NCBI GenBank assembly: GCA_039602395.1
Contig: JBCNJP010000027.1
Location: 39,462,986 to 39,526,985 of the forward strand
Source of the DNA: Deinandra increscens subsp. villosa
Taxonomy: Eukaryota > Streptophyta > Magnoliopsida > Asterales > Asteraceae
Direction of reading: 5' to 3'
Length of the DNA: 64,000 nt
This document shows, in pieces, positions 33,548 through 46,020 of this stretch. The notes beneath the pieces were generated by a model that was given only the letters and a program-made list of their open reading frames with translations, ran no database searches and was not told where the DNA came from. Positions within the stretch are counted from its first letter, which is position 1. Each line of letters opens with the position of its first letter. The position numbers and the translations under genes are program-made.

Positions 33548-36120
33548 CAAGATGGATGACCACCCCGCGCGTTGCTGCGGGGTGATTACTATGGACATGC
33601 ATCCAATTGGTATGCATAATCAAAAGGGATAAGAGGTTTAAAAGGTTGGCTATGTATCAGTTTATAGAAGGGTTCAGTGTGAACTGTTATATAGATTGCA
33701 GATACCAACTTGATAGAAAGCGATATTTTGAAGTTCTAATTTTACCTTATAAGTAGCCAATGAAAGCGGACTTACATGCAATACAACATTCTTTTCCATG
33801 GTAACTTAAGTACGCCTAAACATTAGCACCTGCAAACGAAAAATGAATTGTGAAGCCTTAATACTGATTGAGGAATGATTCAACCTAGTAAGTAGATGAA
33901 TAAGTTCCAGAACTTCTTCCTAGTTACACAGTTCAAAAGGCAACAAAATCAGTGACACGCAATTTCAGAAATAAGAAATATAAATTGCTAAATGCATAGC
34001 TGTACTCGATCAGTGACACTCTTTGTATAGTTAAATTCAGTGCATAGTAATCTCTCTGTTCTAGAGTGTACTCGATCAAGAGTTCGCTGATTGCAAATAT
34101 GACAACCTGAAATTAAAAAGCACAAATAGATCATAATGAATTAAGATGAAAACAATTGAAGCACCTTGTGAGTAATAATTGTAATTTATATGACTACAGT
34201 TTATAAATTGTCATTAATCTATATGACTACAGTTCTATATAGCTCAGATCATTAGCTCAGATGCAGTAAACAATTTATGTGTTAAAATCATTAGAAGCAT
34301 ACAAATCTATATGAAGGTAGACCATATAAACATCAAAGTATACAAATAGCATTAGACTTATAGTAAACTATGCCCAAGAAGTGTCAGCCTTTTTGGGTTA
34401 ATAAAACAACACACTAATTTGAAAGCATGATCATTATGAATAGGAAGTGTCTGTGGTTTCGTGATATTCTTTGTACCTTTTTTTTGGTACATGTTTGCTA
34501 AAAAACAAATTTTTTGGGTACCGACAAACATGGAACCCAAAAATATTTAAATGAGGCTCAGATCTGTATGCAACGGAAAAGAGAAACACAGATCTACTAT
34601 GGCTGCAAAATCATTGCCACGCCAAAACAAAGATCGGCTCCAATCCAAGTTTACAGATTAATTTTCCCATCATCGCCTCTAAATTTGACTAAAAAAATGC
34701 AATATAGGAGTGCACTAACGTATATCAGAATTTGCAGCATCAAGTCAATGCGGTCCCAATCCTTAACAAACTGTCACAACAAAAAGTAATGAAGCACTAT
34801 TATGGCTGCAAGAGGTTCTATATAGCTCAGATCATTAACACTCATAATAAAAAGTAATCAAGCTCAATCATGGCTGCAAATACAATTGCCACGCCAAATC
34901 GAACCTTGATCCTTGCAGCCAACATCAATATTCCATGATCATCATAGCCAGCTAGTAGAACAGAATGTATAACTCCAATCCCCACCAATTCAATTGTCGA
35001 CATTGTATAATCATATAAATATACATTTGTAAGATTCGGTTGTGTCTCTAAAGGACATTGTTCATTTCCTAGCTGCAAAAGGTTCCATGCAGCTCAGAAC
35101 ATTAACAAATAGTCGCAACACAGAGTAATGAAGTTCAATCATGGCTGCAAAAATGACTCATTGCCACGCCAGAATTAAACCATCACAACCTATGTACTTT
35201 CGATGCGACTCAAATCTGGCTCAGATCTGTAAGACATGAGGAACAAAAAGGATATCTACACCGACTGCAAATGTATTGTTACGCCAAGATGCAAATTATC
35301 ACAACTTTGTTCTACTCATTCGAAATAGACAAAAAGAACATCATAGCCAGTTTGTAAACTCAATTAACCCACAAAAACATTAGAAAACATAAGAGAATCA
35401 TTGTCTTTGAGATGGCCTCATCTTGTAAATGTGGTAAATTGGAAACCATACCGGACAAACAGGAAAGCATCTCTAAAGAAACGCCGCTTCAATGTGACCC
35501 TAGCCGTCTGAAAATGACGACAACATCGAAAACGGAGCAAGTTCGTTTCAGAGAAAGCAAATTCGGCCGAAGATACAGACAAAGCGTCGCTGCCTTAACA
35601 TCACGACAACCCTAGCTCGCCGCCGTGAACGGAGCAACGACGATGGTTGGGTGATTGTCCGTGGCAAGATAGCAATCTCGTTCTAGAGAGAGAGAGCTTC
35701 AATGGAGAGTTTTCAGAGAAAGAAACAGATGCCTGCGAGACCCCCACAAAATCAGCCACAAAAACCCAACAAATCGTCACCGCGTCAACGTCACGACAAC
35801 ACCGCTCCCCCACGAACCACCTCACACCGGTGAACACCGTCATCAACAAAACCCTCTACAAAGACGGCGGTCACCAGAAATCCCGTTAAAAAGGGGGCGA
35901 CACACCGGAGAAGGAATGAAGACGAAGAGACAGAGCCGTACCTACGATGGCGAGAATATCTCATGAAGTTCAAAAACGACGGTGGGAGAGGAGATGCGGT
36001 GGCGGAGAAACGGTGGAGATAATCAACTGCATGTCTCGAGAAATGAGATAGAGAAACTTTTAAAGCAAAATAGAACCGGCGCAAAAGTGTTAAACACTCA
36101 CAACCCTTTCCAGACCATTC
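33548..36120 (-). mobile_element. Helitron-like element with CTTG terminus and internal modules (right end uncertain)
   Basis: The minus-strand 3' end has the perfect hairpin CACCCCGC-GCGTTGCT-GCGGGGTG (33561-33584), then a short spacer and CTTG|T (33548-33551). The interior holds repeated modules of the form ATGGCTGCAAAA...ATTGCCACGCCAAA at 34599, 34870, 35141 and a diverged one at 35262. Some lie in a tandem unit of about 272 bp (34803-34894 matches 35073-35170). The GC-rich stretch 35500-36080 reads no known protein. The right limit is a guess. Confidence 0.4.
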
Positions 36121-36289
36121 CAGGGGTATAAGTTGTTCAAATCATAAAATCTTGTGATCAAAGTTTGAAAATGTAGAAGTTTACTGTCAAATTGCAAAGA
36201 CTAAAGAGATAACTATTCACCATCAAATTTTATTGTTATATTTAATAATTGAAAAAAAAACATAGAATAAAAATAGAACAAAACTAACT

Positions 36290-36560
36290 TTTTTTTTAAT
36301 AGCAAGTATCTGGTTCCCCGGGTGTCTCATCATGGCAAACAATACCACCCAGGACACGTTGCGTTCACAGTCCGTGCGAGTAACCAGGACCCTCAGTGTT
36401 ACACATCCATCACAGAGGAAACTCACCGCCCAAAGGCCACTGCGATAAAACCTCTGACTCACCTCTATAATATTTTCACATTATTGGTTAGGCGAAATAT
36501 GAACCCTTGACCTCCACATTGGAAGCTAAAGAGGTATCCACTCCACCAAATGGTGAGGGA
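36290..36560 (-). mobile_element. tRNA-derived SINE with 16-bp target duplication
   Basis: The perfect direct repeat TAGAACAAAACTAACT flanks the element at 36274-36289 and 36561-36576. On the minus strand the body starts near 36560 and has the pol III A box TGGTGGAGTGG at 36548-36538. A decayed B box region GGTTCATATTTC follows about 35 bp later, and the element ends in a short A tail (T run 36290-36297 on the plus strand). The 271-bp length, A/B boxes, A tail and TSD together define a SINE. The B box has drifted from GGTTCGANNCC. Confidence 0.85.
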
Positions 36561-36574
36561 TAGAACAAAACTAA

Positions 36575-36610
36575 CTAGATTTCGCAACCCGTGCATTGTT
36601 GTTGGTACAC
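36575..36610 (-). mobile_element. Helitron 3' terminus (minus strand)
   Basis: On the minus strand GCACGGGTTGCGAAAT is followed by CTAG|T at 36578-36575, in the position expected of a Helitron end. The hairpin is weak. The SINE duplication overlaps this boundary. Confidence 0.45.
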
Positions 36611-37170
36611 AACACAAAACGCAACGTAAATAAAAAATAATAAGAAAAAACTCTATAAATTTATAAATCTATATTACATTAATTGGTTAAATTTAACATC
36701 ACAAAAAATTGGATACTCATAGTCAACAATCTGAAACTAAAACCAAAATCAAAACAAAAACCAAATAAACCTTTAAGAAAACGATTAAAAAAATTAAAAA
36801 CAATTAAAAAAACGTGTTTCTATTGGAATAAGCGTAACGTAAAAAAAACTGAAAAAATTAGACCAACGAGTATAAAACCCAAGTCTCTACTGCTGATGCT
36901 CGAATCTTGTTTAAGAATTGTGAAAACCAAAAATTTATAGAGAATATTTTTTTTTTTTTTTTGCTCAAACGCGAAAAAACAGATGTACTCAAGATCGAAA
37001 CCTGGTCTCTGATGTGTGAGTCCGGCCTTTTACCACTCTGCAAGCAACATATTTATTTATTAACTTAAGAAACAATAAATATATATTGAAACGCGATTTA
37101 AAACGCAAAAAATAACACGTGGGTAACAAACCCCACAAATTACAAGGAATGCAATGTTGTATAATAGACA
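36611..37170. other. AT-rich interior, no gene seen
   Basis: Probably Helitron interior. Nothing coding is recognised. Confidence 0.35.
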
Positions 37171-37201
37171 CAAGAAAAAAGCCCCGTTTGCATTGCGGGG
37201 C
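37171..37201 (-). mobile_element. Helitron-like 3' terminus with CTTG end
   Basis: The perfect stem GCCCCG / CGGGGC (37181-37186 and 37196-37201) is followed on the minus strand by TTTTTT and CTTG|T (37174-37171). It has the same layout as the terminus at 33548. Confidence 0.45.
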
Positions 37202-37376
37202 GACGGATGTTTTTTCAAAGTATAGAGTGGTATGTTTTTCATAATCTATAAGCATGAATTTTCAAAGTGTACGAATCATGTATTTGTCTTGATGAAAACT
37301 TGAATTGTATAACCAGTACATTTCAAAACCTTCAATATAAACCACAAAGACATAAACTTCAATATCACCTAACAAA

Positions 37377-37718
37377 TTAGGGTGGGCGGTATGCCCAAAT
37401 CATGGGCTCGGCATCAACCATGCTGAAATCGGCAACCTTTAGGCATGTATACCCTCCAAATCGGCATACTCCAATCATCGGCATAGTTTTGTGTTTTCGG
37501 CATATGTTTGCCGAATCTTGCCGAGATTTGTATGTGTGAAGGTGGTCCCCACTTCACAAAACTATCCAAGTTGCCGAGAATTATGCTTAGGCATGCATAC
37601 CCACCACCAAAACATCAATTCTACATTATTTTTCTCTCTCTTGTTGGCAGTTTATGATTGGTCAGTTTCATTTTCATGATTCTAAAACATGCCTTAGGCA
37701 TGCATACCCCCACCCTAA
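37377..37718. mobile_element. 342-bp TIR MITE with TTAGGGTGGG ends
   Basis: The left end is TTAGGGTGGGCGGTATGCC and the right end GGCATGCATACCCCCACCCTAA. The interior repeats GGCATGYATACC and CGGCAT words. The target duplication is not clear. Confidence 0.6.
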
Positions 37719-37739
37719 GTGTAAAATAGTAAACAACGC

Positions 37740-38560
37740 TTTGTATGTAAGCAAGGTTAGTACTTTCTTTCTCAATCAACTTTTTCTTGCAGCTTCACAA
37801 TTCTGAACCACGCTTTGAAGCACCTGATTGCCAAGATAGCATGACACAGTAAACTTTATATCAATCAAATTTTGTTTTAAAAATATCTAATAAAACACAT
37901 TTAGAGACCTTCTGATCATCAATCTTTCCTATTGATCCTTCATTTGAATCTACTACAACTTGAGCTCCATTTTGAACACTGTAAACTCTATACATTTTTC
38001 ATCACAATTAAAGATCATTTGGAAAATAAAGAAGCATGAAATATAATTCAGATAAATATTAAAATATAAGTATTAAAATTGGCTATATTCATATTTCTCA
38101 ATGCAATTATTGTCACTCTGATCAAGTAAAACAGAGACGAAAGCAGTGTCATAGCTTTTTCCCATCAATTGAAGGCCCAACAGAAACCTTGTGAGCCCTT
38201 GTCTAATATGAAGTAGACTTAACGCATATTGAAAAAGCAGAAACTCAATGAAAAAGTAAACTAAAGTTGAAGATAATAGTTTTCCAATGCAGGTAGACAC
38301 AATTTTGGAAACTGTAACATAAAAATACACATTTTAGAGGTTAGTAAATATTAAAGAGGTCAACGAATCACCAACAACGTGAAGAACTTCATATAAAAAT
38401 TTTGATTCACAAAGTACTTAATGAAAGTAAAAGCATATAGCTGTTAATATATTTATAAAAGAAACACTCTTGTTAAGAGTTGCAGAATTTATTTCCACAC
38501 CATAAAGAAAGCCAAATTTACCTCGAACCCGAATTCTGAGTAACCATGATAGCCTTATGA
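37740..38560 (-). other. Possible captured exon remnants
   Basis: On the minus strand an exon-like piece at about 37915-37985 reads VQNGAQVVVDSNEGSIGKID. It is preceded by TTTACAG and followed by GTCTCT, which could be splice sites. Family unknown. It lies within the second Helitron-like block, so gene capture is plausible. Confidence 0.25.
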
Positions 38561-38858
38561 ATGGTTATAAACCATCATTTACCAAGTGCTAGCCATCAAC
38601 AAAACCTAACCATCACTGCAAACATAATGACCAAAGAAATACATCATAAAAGTGTAAATGGAGTCTCTGGTAAAACACTAACAAATGGAATAAGTTATAT
38701 GAAGAAGCTGAGACTTACACATGTAGCAAAGCTAATGAAAACGCCCACCGCCCATAAAAGCCACATAAAAAATGCCATGTAGCTTGAATAGTGTACATTT
38801 AGTGTACACGTAAGCTTCAAGATTTGATATATATGATTAATGTAATAAGCATCTAACA

Positions 38859-39440
38859 GGCTCAGATTATCATAGAAGTTCATAAAAGAGGACAAATTGA
38901 CGGTCCTATGGCTGCAAAAACTATTGCCACGCCAAAATAAACCTTAATTTCCTTTGAACCCCAACTCAGAAAAATCATCATAGCCTTATTCAACAATTAC
39001 AAACCATCATTCAGCATGTTCCAGCTATGAAATGATAAGCATACCTCAACAGCATCAAAGCAAGCAAAAAATACCATCATAGAAGCATAAAGCCAAAAAA
39101 AAAAAAACAGTACCATCACAGCATAAACAGATTAGGCCCAGATCTAGAACTACAAATTACTTCTTAACAGGCTCAGATCATCATAGAAGTTCACAAGAGA
39201 GGAAAAATTTACACTTCTATGGCTGTAAAAACTATTGCCACGCCAAAGTAAACCTAAATTTCCTTTGAACCCCAATTCAGAAAATCATCATAGCCTTATT
39301 GAACAGTTACAAACCATCATTCGGCATGTTCTAGTCATGAAATGATAAGCATACTTAAGAAGCCTCAAAGCAACCCAAAAATACCATCATAGAAGCATAT
39401 AACCAAAGAAAACAGTACCATCACAACGAAAACACATTAG
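38859..39440. repeat. Tandem duplication of about 312 bp with ATTGCCACGCC modules
   Basis: Sequence from 38859 and from 39170 matches over about 260 bp. Each copy has GGCTCAGATYATCATAGAAG, then CTATGGCTGYAAAAACTATT and GCCACGCCAAA. The run AAACCATCATTCRGCATG comes later. The modules match those at 34.6-35.3 kb in orientation and spacing. Confidence 0.75.
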
Positions 39441-42400
39441 GCTCATATACAGAAACCACACATTACTTCTTACGCTCAGATTACCTCAATCCCCAATTCA
39501 GAGTAATCAAAGAAGCATATAACCAAAGAAAACAGTACAATCACAATGAAAACCCAAGAAACTTTCAGATCTGAAAAAATACCAAAAGCAAACCCCAAAA
39601 AGATCCAACAGAATAGCACGCAAAACTTCATACCTTCACCAGAGAATCGATATCGTAGTTTCAGGTTCACCAGAGGTCATTCAGAACCCAAAAGATAGCC
39701 AAATCGACAGACGTTGATGTATACGTCGGAACAACATCCAGGATATGCAACAATTTGGAGTTGAATCCAAGAAGCGAATCCATAAAATGAGAGATATCAA
39801 GTCTAAAGTAAGAATCATCGATCAATGATAGCGCACGTCTGGCAAATCTGGGGATGAGAAAGAAAGAATTGATTCCATAAAACTGACTATTGAGTTAATC
39901 AAGAGTCAACTTCACGAATCTAACTAGCCGATGAATCCCGGAGTCCATTGACTGAATACAAACCAGTTTCCTCATGATAGAACTCAAGAATGTGACATAA
40001 GCAAATTCATACACCATCAATGAGGGCGGTCACAAATTGGAACAAGGTCGCGAAGTGCTGGACCATATATGAATTTAGACATAGATACCACCGTGTGTGA
40101 AAGAATGATCTTCACACGAACGAAAATTAAGACACAAGGAAGGCACCTGAAAAAGGGATTAACACGACGAATGAGATAAAACCCACGGGAGATAAATGAT
40201 CGCGTAGAGGCGAGCGGTTTCTGAGGGTTAAAGAAGATAAGGTGACTGGCCACTGGAGTCGTGCTAGCATAAAGGCGATGTGAAAGTCGTTTTGGTGAAC
40301 GGGAGGGAGACCCGATATGTCTTCGGATGTCTCCAATTTCCCTTTCATAATCATGAACTTCCATAATTTTGGGTCCTAGACGCTTGCACTCCATACGCAA
40401 GTAATTGTGGGCTGAAGTCCCTAGACTGGTTTATCGTCGAGGATTGCCGGGACCTGAGTGTCCAGGCGAGATACGAATGATCTCTTTAAAACACATAGAT
40501 TTTTAATGATAACTGAAATGAAACTCCTAGAGTACACAAAGATGAAAGGAAAAAGGGTTTGAAGGTGCTAACAACGAAGCAAGCCGAACATAACTCAATG
40601 ATTATGAAGATCTAATCTTCGATCAGATAGATTTTGATATTAGTACGTGTATAAGGTTATCTACTCGAGAGGTCATAATCTCGTAAACTCATACACATGT
40701 AGTCCCGTAAACATATGGACTTGTGAATCCGTATATTCCCAAACGGGTAGACTCCCAGACACACATACCTTAAGAATAGGCGAGAAAATCAAATGAAGAC
40801 ATTTAAAACAGTTATCTTGAAAAAATTTAACAAAACAGGAGGGTCGTGTGTACGTAGGTTCGTAACCCGCTAATGTGCCCACTTGTTTGCAGGCATGCAT
40901 GTAATCCCATAACCACGCAACCTGTAAACTCGCGAACCCACCAACAAGAATTCAACCAACGTACACACAACGAATAAAATGATATAAGGAACAAATGGTT
41001 CAGAAACCCGCAAAGGATGATGCTGATCAGGGTACATAGATGCATTAATGATATAGAATGGTAAGGTTTCGGACATCATCATAAATAAGTCAAAAGGATG
41101 CATAGAATGTCAAAGATTTTAAACGATAACAAGGTATAAACATCAGATTCATCGAACAACATCCGAGTTTACATCTCCAGCATAGGTCCCATAGTCAGTA
41201 TTACCGTTGACGCAAGCGTTAACGGTGGCTAGTAGTGGAACGCGAGAGAAATGTGATCTAAGGGCAGCATGATGATAGCCAACAATGGTAGTGACAAAAG
41301 CGGTTCGAAGATCAACAGTGACCCGAGCTGGCATTGACACAATAGATTGAAACATTTATAACTGAACTCGATCTGGCTGATAACAGGTGCTCATGGGAAG
41401 GTCAGATCGGAGGCAGATACCCACGTGATGACCAAAGAGGTTACAATTCGCGCAGTGTCAATCATGGCAAGTGGGTAAGGTTCCCAAAGCCTTGGCACAA
41501 AGAAAGAGTGCATGCCTTACGATGTCTGAAATAACAAGCGCGCTTGCAACGGTGATATTGATAGTAGGGTTAGCATCGAGGACTCATAGAACTAGGCTAG
41601 TGAGAGAAACTTCCACTTGTCAAACAATCTCCTGGTCCACCTGATGGTTGCGGCGACGATTGTCGCGACCTAATTTAAGAAATGCGAGAGATTCGATCAT
41701 GAAACAAAGGGTACAACCGGGTGAGTGTTCATTCCGTAATCACGAGAGTGAGAAACATCATATAAGACACTCGAATTGGAGTGTCACAACACGACCAAAC
41801 ATGAAAAATCATAGAATGCCAAGGTCATAAGAGAAAATAGCAAAGTCACCAACACATAAATTAAGAAATTTGATTAAAATTCCATTTAAGACCAAATGAT
41901 TGAGTATAAAACTCGTGTGATCGTGAAGTGGTGTAACTCAGATGATCATAGACTATTAAAAACTTTCACATTAACACGTAAGCCACAAAATCGAATGATT
42001 TTTGAAAAACATACGGAATGACCCTCATTTCTCGAGTGGGAAACTACAACCGTGACTAATCAGGATAAGATCTGAGTGATTGACATGCTTTAGCCTAATA
42101 GGTTCCCGCACTCTCATCGAGGCGTCCCAGTTGAGCGTCCGGGTCCGTCAATTCGAATTTGTACGCAACGCTTTGCTTAGTCAGAGACCCCGACTACCAG
42201 TGCTTCTACCCTTCCAGTTACTACATGTCAATCACTAAGGTCCCATTTCTAACGAGATCATAAAAATCGGAAATCGGTTTTCCTAAATGGCATGTAAGGC
42301 GCCATTACTAAGAAAAGAGGCTAGGAAGCCTCAAGTGATTTGTGTTCAAGTGTGTGCTAAACGACAAGGCAACAATTGAAACAAGCATGATCAAGAAACA

Positions 42401-42529
42401 ATTATAGGACATATACATTATATAGGCATGCTATGCATGAGGCACTCATGCAGGACACCTAAGGCATAAGTCTAGGTCAAGTCAGTTCTAATAACCTAGA
42501 TCCTTATAGTCGTGGCTCTGATACAAATC
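39441..42529 (-). mobile_element. Decayed gypsy interior (5' part), left limit unknown
   Basis: Next to the LTR at 42530 the minus strand reads a tRNA-primer-like site (TGTATCAGAGCCA), then a long leader. At 41454-41413 it reads the zinc knuckle CANCNLFGHHVGIC (C-X2-C-X4-H-X4-C), a gag hallmark. Stops and shifts are frequent. No protease, RT or integrase was recognised, and sequence left of about 40400 may belong to something else. A 127-codon open frame at 40017-40400 (-) is unassigned. Confidence 0.45.
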
Positions 42530-45183
42530 TGTCACACCCCAACCGACAGCGGAATACGTCGGGGCGCGATGACGGTCCAGACGCACACAACACTAATTAA
42601 ATATGTGATATTCTTAATCAACCCGTTTCATAGCAATAGAATAATACATGATAATTCATTACATTCAAACGTCAAATCACAGATTAACTTGATTAATTTA
42701 GGTCTCACTAAGTTAACATGCATCCTAAAGTGTCATCAACGCGATCAACAATATTAACAGCAAAGCCTGTAACATGTACAAAATAAAGGTCAACTACGAA
42801 TAGTTGGTGAGTAAACATAGGTTTAATGTACATACTAATTGTAAATCATGCGATCTATGAGTTAAGTGTAATCGAGCATATTAAACTTCATATAAAATAG
42901 AGCAAGTAAGAGTGTATGATCCAACCCTGCCAATAAGGCTTTCAATCACAAGGCACCACACGTGAGCCATGCCAAGTGGGTTTGTCAAGCCAATAGATCT
43001 ATTATCGTAACCCCAGCCTTTTACAGTTAATGTCACATGAGGTCATTCAATCGTTCCATCGTTCAATCGTTCACAACAATAATCCACACAACTTTAACAT
43101 ACACGGACACACATAGCACATAGAGTTCGCATGTAGTTCTTGATAAAAGTATATTGAGCATGAGTTTGAATACGGTACATGTTGCATCCCAAAACGTTCA
43201 AAAGAAAGAGAGGTTATGAATACTTACCTGGCGAAGGAGACAAGGATAGACAACCATACGACGTAATGTAACATTTAGACCCGAAGACACCCTGGACGTC
43301 TAAACATAACGCAGAATTAAATAGATAAATAAATAAACAATTAAATAGATGAATAAATAAATGAAATTCACGACGCAATCGACTCGACGACTCGTTGGTG
43401 ATTTAATTTTGGTGATAACATATGATCAAGGTCTTGAGGTAGGTGATTCCTAGCTAATCATGCAACATCAAGAATAATTAATAAAACTATTTATTTCTAC
43501 GACGCGTCAATAAATATTTATTTTCCATGGAAACATATAGACAACAAATATCTAGTAAAAAAAATTAATTTAACATTAATCTAGGCTTGCACATAACATT
43601 TGTACAAAACGAGCATGAATCAACCAAGGTATGTATTTATTTTTACAACAATTAATTATTTTTAACCTAAAACCCTAATTTTAAATAATTCTAGACAACA
43701 AAACTCCAATCTTAGCATGCAAACCATCCGCACAATTTATTTATGACTAATCATGTTCAGTTATCCTAAATTTATAATCATTCATCAACAAGCAATAAAA
43801 TTTATATGGATCTAGGTATCCATGAACAATATATATTTATTTATCTCAAAAGTTCATAAAATGGTATATTTTACCAACCAAACCCTAGATCTATCAATAA
43901 TAACACACATCCCTTAAGGATCAAACATAAATATATAGACTTTATCAAAATAGGTTCGGATCTATGAAGTTTCATCAAGATCCATTAAGAAAAATGAATA
44001 AAATCTAATAAAAATCTAAACTTTAATCGTAAATCACAAGATCTAGTATTTAAGAACATGGGTAGCCAAGATCTAGCATGAAAGATCATAAAAAAATCTG
44101 ATTTTTAACATGGTATGACAAAGAGATGAGAAGATATGAGCATAGATTGTGAAAAACGTACCGAAAACGTCAAACCGACACTAATCCTAGCTTGGAAACC
44201 TTCAAAATGAGCTAAAAAAACTACAAAAAGAAGGGTTAGTCGTAATACAGCCGTCATAGGCGTTATAGGGCGGCTAGGGTTGAGAAAAATGGGTTTAGGA
44301 GGTTAAAATATGTCAAAAACGAGAAGACCCGAATTCTGACCCGACTAGAAACGGGTCGTGTATCGCGAAGACCAGAGGGTCGAGTAGTCGCGTACCGCGG
44401 GGTGCCCGTTGACCGGAAAATCGACCAGCTTTGACTTTTGTTGACTTAAGTGATTTTTTGGTGATTTCGTCATGCTAACAAGGGTTTTTGGTCCTGATTT
44501 GGTCACCATTGGATTCATTTCATCATTTTCACCCAAAACAAGTACCAATGTGATATGTAAACAAATTCATTTGACAATTAAATTAAAAGGATACGTTTTA
44601 TGGTCGGTTTTGGTCAGTTTCACTGTTTTCACTATAACTCCTTCGTTTTTAATCGGATTCGAGTCCCATTTTCACCGTTTTCATCATTTTACATTTCCAA
44701 TCATATGAAACCCATCCAAGCATATAAAATAGAATATAGCTTATCAATCATAGAATTATGAGCAACAAAACACGTTCTCGGGTCAATTTACGTACGTATC
44801 ACCATTAGGTTAATCACTAACATTTCAAGACTCAACTTGTGCGTGACGATCCATGACATGATAATTGATTTTTAAACTCATAAAATTGTTGAATTTTTTA
44901 TATACGATGATCAAACACGAGATTCTCGATAAACGACGAATCGCGTACCGAAATCGCGTAAAAACCAGAAATTGCTTTATTTTCAATTCGAGACATCTAA
45001 TTTGATTCCAATTGATTGAAATTAAGTATTTGATTTCGAAAAACGATTATAAATCATTTAAACCCAGTAATTGGGATATAAATACCTGAAAATTCTTTCG
45101 GTTCTCAATAATTTACAAATCGGTAAATCACAAAATTTCAAAACGGGTCGGATTTCTCAATCGGGTAAAACACAAATGTTACA
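42530..45183 (-). repeat. Ty3/gypsy-type LTR, 2.65 kb, minus orientation
   Basis: In element orientation it starts TGTAACATTTGTG and ends GGGGTGTGACA. These are TG...CA termini of the same style as the LTR at 56570. The primer-binding-like site lies directly outside at 42511-42527, so this is the 5' LTR of a minus-strand element. No partner LTR was found. Confidence 0.7.
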
Positions 45184-45662
45184 CATGGACCCGTTGTAGC
45201 ACCTCTGTTTTTTTGGTTGGGGGTGAAAAATTTAGCGACCTGGGACCATCTTGAGGCACAGGTCTGAAGCTCGTGCTAGCACCCCTTGGTGGTGGTGGTG
45301 TGGTAAATATAGGTCCTGAGGATGAAGTGAATGTGCTTCCTCCTATGGTTCAGACATATGCTTCGGACTCCCTAGCATTTTCTTGTGAGGTAAAGAGTGG
45401 TGGTGGCATACTAGTAACATTAGATACATGGGATACCTCATCGAATGACAATTGTATCCTCACCCCTTTGGCTCTTTCTTGTTGCACATACTCATTCATC
45501 CATTGGCATATCTGTAGGAAGTTACTCCTCACTAGCTCTGGTGTTAGCTGGGCAAGAGGGACAGTTCTGGAAGTGCCAGGAGGTGGTGGCTCTGACCCCA
45601 CCATTTAGCCGTTCGTCTGATTATGTGGGGATACTTGGTCGGTCCCACGGATGGCGCCAAAA
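45184..45662 (-). pseudogene. Gag N-terminus and PBS of a second gypsy-type element
   Basis: The minus strand has TTTTGGCGCCATCCGTGGGA directly after the LTR at 45663, the usual gypsy (Tat/Athila-like) primer site. The frame starting MVGSEPPPPGTSRTVPLAQL follows at 45604. It is stopped by TGA at 45348-45350 and cut at 45183 by the larger gypsy LTR. Confidence 0.65.
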
Positions 45663-46015
45663 TGTAGAAGTCAATAAATTTAATATTTGGAGTAACACTT
45701 GTAATACATACAAACACTTATGATGTTGATCTATTAACTTTACACGGAAGATATTTCAAGAACACTCTTGCATTAACTTTCTCTGTTACAAGAACTTGTT
45801 GTATTAAATGCTCTCACTCTCTTGTGCTCAATTACCAGCTTGATGGTATTTATAGGGGAAGACATCAAGCTGAAGCACTATTACAACATGGTGGTACCTT
45901 ACACTGTACTATAACAGTGATGCTAGTACTACAATGTAATCATGAGAGGTTGCTCTGATGTGAAGTGTAACGTGGAGACTTAGTAATATCTATATGAAAT
46001 GAGTATTTTCTACCA
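45663..46015 (-). repeat. LTR of the TGGCGCC-primed element
   Basis: In element orientation it runs TGGTAGAAAATACTC to TTGACTTCTACA, about 353 bp. It has a TATA box (CCCCTATAAATACC, about 45845-45858) and the primer site just outside. The outer boundary at 46015 is the best guess from the TG...CA rule. Confidence 0.6.
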
Positions 46016-46020
46016 ATATA

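Noticed and set aside
35412..36084. Several GC-rich open frames on both strands
   Set aside because: No recognisable motif in any frame and no splice pattern. Probably chance frames in a GC-rich element interior.
40017..40400. 127-codon minus-strand frame
   Set aside because: No family features recognised and it lies beside decayed gypsy sequence. Kept only as a note.
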